Part shown: positions 58,708 to 64,000 of the stretch, piece by piece | Numbering within the stretch: position 1 is the first letter of the stretch | How the letters are laid out: each line of letters begins with the position of its first letter | Origin: Pseudomonadales bacterium | GTDB taxonomy: Bacteria > Pseudomonadota > Gammaproteobacteria > Pseudomonadales > Azotimanducaceae | Assembly: GCA_019090615.1 (NCBI GenBank) | Contig: JAHRVQ010000086.1 | Location: 1-64,000, forward strand | Direction of reading: 5' to 3' | Length of the DNA: 64,000 bases | Made by a program: the position numbers and the translations under genes | The notes under the pieces: generated by a model | What the model saw: only the letters and a program-made list of their open reading frames with translations | Databases searched by the model: none | Told to the model about the DNA's origin: nothing

Positions 58708-59808
58708 TCAATTTTTTATAGCTGACCCATCAATGCTCACCAGATGCCGTATCTGATCGGATTTAAACCCTAATGCCATCGGCCGTTTGACCCCTGGCAA
58801 GGCCACAACATCATATAATTCCTCAACCACACCCGACAGTCTAAAGCCATGCACGACACTGCCAGTATTGAGATCAATGACCTGTAAACCACAACGCGAT
58901 GCCGCCTGCTTATCCGCCAGGTACTTGTCCAACGGCAGACCCTGAAATGTTTTATTATGCCGCCCAAGGGACATACCAACAATCGCATAGTCACCCACAA
59001 AACATAGCCCGCGAAGAAACCCAGGGCAAAAAGCAACCCGTTCAAACTTACCTGCTCGTATATCAGCATAGCCAAAATAACCACTTCCGGAATCCAACAG
59101 CCAAATTTTATTCCGGTATACCCGCGGAGAATGAGGCATGCATAACCCATCAACAACCACTTCATTGGTTGCCAGATCAAATAATATGCCCCCTGAATGA
59201 CGATGTTCGCGCCAGCCTTCCGCCACATCCGATTGACTCACGCTAGTGACATAACGTGGTTTTCCATCCACCATCGCCAGTCCGTTAAGGTGGCATCTAT
59301 CCTCTGCCGCAAGTTTTGATATCCACGGAGGTTTCCATAACGGGGTAAAACTATGCGTATCGCTCAATTTTGCAATACAACTGAAAAGTGTACTGACAAA
59401 GATGGGCGTATTATCCGCAGCAAGAGCAATATCATGAATATCAATATCACCGGTGGTATATCCCACCTGAGGCACATAAAGCTTATCAAAGCCCTCGAAC
59501 TGTTGACCCTGCTGAAAAGCAGGCGTAAAACGCCACAATTGATAGAGGCTACTCATATACAAATTTTCAGCCGCAGAATCTGCATACAGCCCCATGCAAC
59601 GATTAAATGTACGCTCAAAAATAGACAGCCGACCATTATCCTGTACGCCGACAAAAAATAGCTTGCCCGTCTGATAAGTGGTAAAGGCCAGACTCACTTT
59701 CTGCTCTAACAGCCAGCCAGGAAAGTTCCTCGACGCATCGATTTCCAGCTTTGACGGTGCATCACTGGTTGAGCCTGTTGGTTGTGCCGGGTCATTAGGT
59801 AACAACAT
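58708..59808 (-). CDS. TIGR03032/DUF4915 family protein
   Basis: A 366-residue protein matching, from memory, the family called TIGR03032 (DUF4915), known from environmental bacteria and of unknown function. Recognisable segments are FPGWLLEQKVSLAFTTYQTG, FNRCMGLYAD, HLNGLAMVDGKPRYVTSVSQ and GGILFDL. The pattern of repeated short strands suggests a beta-propeller, with CMPHSPRVYRNKIWLLDSGSG as one blade. I see no signal peptide. It begins 6 bp after the CHAT-TPR stop codon, so the two are almost certainly co-translated. Confidence 0.82.
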   Translation of the reverse strand: MLLPNDPAQPTGSTSDAPSKLEIDASRNFPGWLLEQKVSLAFTTYQTGKLFFVGVQDNGRLSIFERTFNRCMGLYADSAAENLYMSSLYQLWRFTPAFQQGQQFEGFDKLYVPQVGYTTGDIDIHDIALAADNTPIFVSTLFSCIAKLSDTHSFTPLWKPPWISKLAAEDRCHLNGLAMVDGKPRYVTSVSQSDVAEGWREHRHSGGILFDLATNEVVVDGLCMPHSPRVYRNKIWLLDSGSGYFGYADIRAGKFERVAFCPGFLRGLCFVGDYAIVGMSLGRHNKTFQGLPLDKYLADKQAASRCGLQVIDLNTGSVVHGFRLSGVVEELYDVVALPGVKRPMALGFKSDQIRHLVSIDGSAIKN

Positions 59809-59814
59809 AACGAA

Positions 59815-62800
59815 CTACTGGACGTTAAAGCCAGCTGACTCATAACTGCCTACTATCATAAAAGCAGACCAGATATACGGATAACCCCATTCAGGTGAAT
59901 CAATCAGCTCAAGCTGTACCTGTCTCAATGCCTCTCGGGCAGGCGTACCAGCCAGCAACTGCTGATAGAAATCAGTCATCAGAGCCTGTGTACCGGCATC
60001 ACTGACTTCCCATAGCGAACTGATAACTTCAGCTACCCCAGCCTCCTGAAACGAACGCCGCAAACCATAGACACCCTCACCTTCATGAATTTCACCCAAT
60101 CCGGTTTCGCAGGCCGAGAGGATTACCAGCCTGGTGCCAGAAAGATTAAGATCCAGTACTTCGAGGGCTGTTAATACGCCGTCATTGGACGTCTCAATAT
60201 CGCCTAAAAACTGGGCATTGGTATTAATCCCGGCAAACGCCAGCCCTGCCCTTAACAAAGGGTTATCACCTGGCGGAGGCACATGAATTTCAGCGCTACG
60301 CTGCGCCTTTAATATACGTTTACGTAAGGTATCATCAGCTTTCAGAAAAAACCCATGGGTGGCAATATGGAGAATTTCAGGCGGTGTAGTCATTGCGCCT
60401 AGAACCTGCTCCTGAGCTTCGGCACCAAAATAATCGGTGCTGGTGGTGTCCTGACGGGAAACTGCATCAACAATAATCCGTCCCTCCTGAGCCGCGCCTG
60501 GCAGGGGTAAAAAACTCAGTCCGCGTAAACCACCGCCCGCACCACGAATCCCCAACTGTAAAGCCGCTGAGCGCTTGCCCTTGGCAACTTCCATTTCTGC
60601 TTGACTAACTACGCCGGTAGAGTCGTAATCGGGACCGGCAAGGATAAGATACTCGCCTTCTGCCAAACGATATTCACTGGGCAACAGATCTCGGCCTGAA
60701 GTAAGAATTTGTAAGTCTGTCGTTTGAATCAAATACTGTTCGTCGGCATCGATCAGGGCATTAAAAGGTAATATATTCAGAATACCATCAGGAATTAAAT
60801 AAACGTGCTCTATCCCCTCAAGCAGGTCTGACAAGGGACCCCATACCTCCTCATAAGCCGCAATACCGGTATCAAGCAGATCATCTTCGTCAGCTTCGTC
60901 ATCTTGAATGATGGTCCGATATTCTACCACTATCTCATCTATTGCCTCGCGGTCCGTATATTGAATGAACTCATAACTAACATTACCATTGTGTTTTGTT
61001 ACTACCGCTGCCAGGAGTTTGTTGTCTCCTGCGCTCTCAAAGGTCATAAAGTCAACCAATGCGGTGCCTTCTGGAATGACTGCCTGCAATGAGTCAGCAT
61101 TGATCCGCGCAATCGACGTTCGAAACCGAACACTGGCACGCCCCAACTCACCCTGAAGTTCATTAACCGTCTGCTCTAGCTCATACAACACTTCTGTATG
61201 ACGCCCCTGAGTTTCAGCGGTAGGACCGGATAAAGTTTTCGCCGCCAAATCTTTTCGAGCAGTCTCGAGTGCAACCGCAAGTGATCTTAGTTCCGGGTCA
61301 CGGGTCATTGTGGCAATCTGTTGAATTTCAGACGTCACCTTGAGCAACAATCCTTTGCGTTGCAAACTGGCATTCACTAAACGTTTCGCAGAGGCCGCGT
61401 CACCAATCCGCGCCAACAAAGATAAATAACTATTAAACTCGCCGCGATGCAAACGAATATAACCTTCTCGGGCATTATCGCCTGTGGTCCATAACATGGT
61501 GTCCAGAAACCGGCTACGACGTATAAAGCCGACTTCTCGTAGTTCTACTGCGGCCTGTAACTGGTTTTTATTCTCCTGCGCCTGAGCGAGCGCATTCAGC
61601 GCCTCAAAAGTATAGGGATGCAACTCGCCTAATTGCTTTTCGGCCAGCGACAGGGCACTTTTAAGCAACGCTTCTGCTTCATCGAGCCGACCCTGCTCAA
61701 TATATATTCCCCCCAGGTCTATCATCGAACGAATGGCATCAATATGGGCTTCACCCAACACCGACTGGCGTAAATTTAATGCCGTTACGATCAATTGTTC
61801 TGCCTCTACCAGCCGACCCAGTTTTTGATAAACTCGGCCAAGGTTATTAGTGGCTTTAAGGCTATTTTGATGTTTCTCACCAAATAGTGTCAGCCATTGT
61901 TGCTGCACTTCGGTGAATAATTTTGCTGAACGTTCATAATCCTGCATCAGCATATAGAGATAAGCGAGATTGTTTTTAACAGCTATAGTATCCGATGATG
62001 TTTCACCGCGTACTGTGATCATTTTTGCTAGCGACTTAAGATACAAAGGCTCAGCTTCACGAAAATTACCCTGACTTTCATGGATAAGCCCCAGATTATT
62101 GCGCGTATTGAGCGTATTCGGGTGATCTTCGCCCAAGGTTTGCTCCATCATCGTGAGGGTCTTTTTTATCAGTGGCTCAGCCTTATCGTAAAATCCGCTT
62201 TTTTCATACAAAGTGCCCAGATTATTGCTCGCCACCAGGGCAGAGGGGTGGTTCTCCCCATAAACCTCTACCAGCCCTTCAAGCGCTTCTGCGAAGCTTG
62301 CTTCTGCCTCTAGAAACTTACCTTGCGCCTGATATACCGCGCCAAGTTCTAACAGCAAATTATAGATATTACCTGGTGTGGCGAGCCAATGAAGCAAGCC
62401 ATATTGCAACGTCTCTTGCATAACTAACTGCGCCTTTTCATACTCGCCCAGATTATTTAGCACCCGGCCCAGATAGGATTTGGCAGCATAGCTAGCCTCG
62501 ATTTCACCCATTTGCAAGGCGGTATGCACCACCGAGGATAATAGATCCGTACTTTCCTGGTATCGGCCGCTAAGGCGATAAATTTCTGCTAGTTGGCTCA
62601 GTACCCCTAGCACACTGGCATCAACATCCGTCAGGGCCAAATTTTTGCGTTCAATGACTGTATTATAAGTGGTCTCCGCATCTGCTAACTGACCCAGGGT
62701 AAGTTGAAGATCGGCTGATGATTTCAAACAATAAATCGTTTCTGGATGATAAGCACCATAACCACCCGTCAGGGTGTCACATAAGACCGCCAATTCATTG

Positions 62801-63711
62801 CTGGCGTTTCGATAATCATTCTGTAGTTTTAGACTTTCAACTTTGCTATAGCGCGCATTAATAGTTGTCTCGTGATAGGGCCCAAGGGATGCTACATAAC
62901 CCTCAATGACACCTGCTGCAACTAATGATGCTTCTTCCTGAAGACCTAAGGCTGAATATAACTCAGCAATATATTCAGTAATTTGCAGGCTAGCAGGATG
63001 CTCAGGACCCAATTGTTGCTCGGCCCCTGCCAGCGCAATAGAATAATATTGCTCAGCCTGATCCGCCACGCCGAGCTGACGATAAATAAAACCCAAATCT
63101 CTGTTGGCTGAAATGGTGAACCAATGTTGATCACCAAAGCTCTCGGTGGCCACAAAAAGCGCGCCTTCCTGGGCCGCCAAAGCGCCTTCCGCATCCCCTG
63201 CTACAAGCGCAGCTTGTGCTTCAGCGGACATTTCTTGCAGCGCTAGAGCCAGATCTTCCTGATCACTTGAGTATTCAAGGGCCTTTGTTAGCTGCGCGGC
63301 AACCCAGGCTGGTTGGCGACGGAATATTGTTGTTATTTCAGCATTATTCTGCACCACCAGGCTCTTATTACCACTAACGACGGCAACATCTACACTGCGT
63401 ACCCACATTTCAACGGCCAGATCAGTCAATCCCAGTTCAAGCGCCAGACTGGTCACCCGGTCAAGCGTCACTGTATCAGTTGAATCAAGTTCATAGATCA
63501 CCAGATACTTATCCAACGCACCTTCGAGATCCCCGTTAAGTAACGCATTTTCTGCGCCTAACTTTAATTCATCTAGCTGTTCAGAAACTTGATCAACAGC
63601 CTCTGCCGCCATAAGTCCAACTGGTAGAACACCCAGTAGGACGACAGCCATTAAAAACAAAAAGCGATTCGTCATATCCTTGAAAACCCTTAAGTCAGTG
63701 GTTGCAGACAT
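59815..63711 (-). CDS. Exported TPR-CHAT protein (caspase-like fold)
   Basis: A 1298-residue protein. A signal-like segment (about 17-36, LFLMAVVLLGVLPVGLMAAEA) implies export to the periplasm or membrane. Some fifteen TPR-like units fill about 40-760, many with the kinesin-light-chain pattern (HPNTLNTRNNLGLIHESQG). A helical spacer follows, then a C-terminal CHAT domain (about 960-1290) with catalytic-type His1119 (HIATHGFF) and Cys1201 (LSACETGLGE). CHAT proteins are related to caspases and separase, and many are proteases; activity here is unproven. AGGA lies 6 bases before the ATG. It heads the leftward series. Confidence 0.88.
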   Translation of the reverse strand: MSATTDLRVFKDMTNRFLFLMAVVLLGVLPVGLMAAEAVDQVSEQLDELKLGAENALLNGDLEGALDKYLVIYELDSTDTVTLDRVTSLALELGLTDLAVEMWVRSVDVAVVSGNKSLVVQNNAEITTIFRRQPAWVAAQLTKALEYSSDQEDLALALQEMSAEAQAALVAGDAEGALAAQEGALFVATESFGDQHWFTISANRDLGFIYRQLGVADQAEQYYSIALAGAEQQLGPEHPASLQITEYIAELYSALGLQEEASLVAAGVIEGYVASLGPYHETTINARYSKVESLKLQNDYRNASNELAVLCDTLTGGYGAYHPETIYCLKSSADLQLTLGQLADAETTYNTVIERKNLALTDVDASVLGVLSQLAEIYRLSGRYQESTDLLSSVVHTALQMGEIEASYAAKSYLGRVLNNLGEYEKAQLVMQETLQYGLLHWLATPGNIYNLLLELGAVYQAQGKFLEAEASFAEALEGLVEVYGENHPSALVASNNLGTLYEKSGFYDKAEPLIKKTLTMMEQTLGEDHPNTLNTRNNLGLIHESQGNFREAEPLYLKSLAKMITVRGETSSDTIAVKNNLAYLYMLMQDYERSAKLFTEVQQQWLTLFGEKHQNSLKATNNLGRVYQKLGRLVEAEQLIVTALNLRQSVLGEAHIDAIRSMIDLGGIYIEQGRLDEAEALLKSALSLAEKQLGELHPYTFEALNALAQAQENKNQLQAAVELREVGFIRRSRFLDTMLWTTGDNAREGYIRLHRGEFNSYLSLLARIGDAASAKRLVNASLQRKGLLLKVTSEIQQIATMTRDPELRSLAVALETARKDLAAKTLSGPTAETQGRHTEVLYELEQTVNELQGELGRASVRFRTSIARINADSLQAVIPEGTALVDFMTFESAGDNKLLAAVVTKHNGNVSYEFIQYTDREAIDEIVVEYRTIIQDDEADEDDLLDTGIAAYEEVWGPLSDLLEGIEHVYLIPDGILNILPFNALIDADEQYLIQTTDLQILTSGRDLLPSEYRLAEGEYLILAGPDYDSTGVVSQAEMEVAKGKRSAALQLGIRGAGGGLRGLSFLPLPGAAQEGRIIVDAVSRQDTTSTDYFGAEAQEQVLGAMTTPPEILHIATHGFFLKADDTLRKRILKAQRSAEIHVPPPGDNPLLRAGLAFAGINTNAQFLGDIETSNDGVLTALEVLDLNLSGTRLVILSACETGLGEIHEGEGVYGLRRSFQEAGVAEVISSLWEVSDAGTQALMTDFYQQLLAGTPAREALRQVQLELIDSPEWGYPYIWSAFMIVGSYESAGFNVQ

Positions 63712-63933
63712 TACCTATCCTAGTCCAGGTATACGTTTAATTATGCACCTATATTGGCATGAATGTGAGGAATAATAATCTTACCCTTAGTAATCCATCA
63801 CCATACGTCGGTTCATAATTATCAGTCTCTTATACGTCTCTCTCACCCAAACGGGACTAACCGCAAGCCAAACACTAGAAGATCAGCAACGCCAATGATA
63901 CATTGCGCGCTCATCCTTTATTAAAACGCGCTC

Positions 63934-64000
63934 ATGTCAAATCCTGTAGTAGATATAATCGTTGTGGGGGCAGGTAACGCCGCCCTTTGTGCAGCATTGT
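63934..64000 (+). CDS. FAD-dependent dehydrogenase, N-terminal fragment (TcuA-like)
   Basis: The first 22 codons only, MSNPVVDIIVVGAGNAALCA then AL, before the window ends. The VGAGNAALCAA dinucleotide motif is characteristic of the fumarate-reductase-like flavoproteins annotated as tricarballylate dehydrogenase (TcuA). It is divergent from the TPR-CHAT gene across 222 bp. The rest of the gene is needed for a firm call. Confidence 0.6.
   Translation, partial: MSNPVVDIIVVGAGNAALCAAL

Overview
This window is a chromosomal segment of a gammaproteobacterium, most likely a free-living marine or environmental heterotroph of the Pseudomonadales/Cellvibrionales type. The lineage call rests on gene content: FimV next to Asd, a gltA / sdhCDAB-sucAB-lpdA-sucCD block, a LapB/LapC-type type I secretion pair, DUF4892 with sixA and gpsA, DUF3014 and a PqqL-like M16 peptidase. 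Base composition looks mid-40s % G+C by eye. Coding density is high. I found no rRNA or tRNA genes, prophage, insertion sequence or CRISPR array. Several start codons are GTG or TTG and were chosen from Shine-Dalgarno spacing.

Layout. 1-9 kb: the 5' part of fimV (its C-terminus runs off the left edge), asd, a divergent LysR regulator, aroC, folE, then gpsA-sixA-DUF4892. 9-25 kb: htpG, then the TCA block reading leftwards from sdhC to sucD, with gltA and a cyclophilin reading rightwards from the same 0.6 kb control region. 25-31 kb: an HTH-REC regulator divergent from a compact membrane chemoreceptor-like protein, a D-2-hydroxyacid dehydrogenase, an acyl-CoA dehydrogenase and a CoxE-like VWA protein. 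31-36 kb: type I secretion ATPase and adaptor, then DUF3014. 36-42 kb: leuC-leuD-cimA (citramalate route to isoleucine, plus leucine synthesis) and an unrecognised 800-residue protein. 42-45 kb: an AmmeMemoRadiSam locus with amrS divergent from a MEMO-AMMECR1 fusion. 45-52 kb: small metabolic enzymes (GNAT, aldehyde dehydrogenase, two alpha/beta hydrolases, ChaC, M20 amidohydrolase, CMD-family protein). 52-55 kb: an M16 zinc peptidase interrupted by one in-frame TAA. 55-64 kb: a leftward series of CHAT-TPR protein, TIGR03032/DUF4915 protein, TolC and an Hsp70-like ATPase, then the start of a tricarballylate dehydrogenase-like flavoprotein at the right edge.

Two themes stand out. First, short tandem repeats (units of 9 to 36 bp) occur repeatedly, both between genes (often touching stop codons, some built of small hairpins) and inside coding linkers (FimV, HtpG, the MEMO-AMMECR1 fusion, the Hsp70-like protein, the M16 leader). 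Second, the CHAT-TPR / TIGR03032 / TolC / Hsp70-like series looks like an uncharacterised envelope or secretion-linked system and is my best candidate for new biology here. Two reading-frame lesions (the M16 stop codon and an apparent one-base offset at the acyl-CoA dehydrogenase start) could be real mutations or assembly errors.
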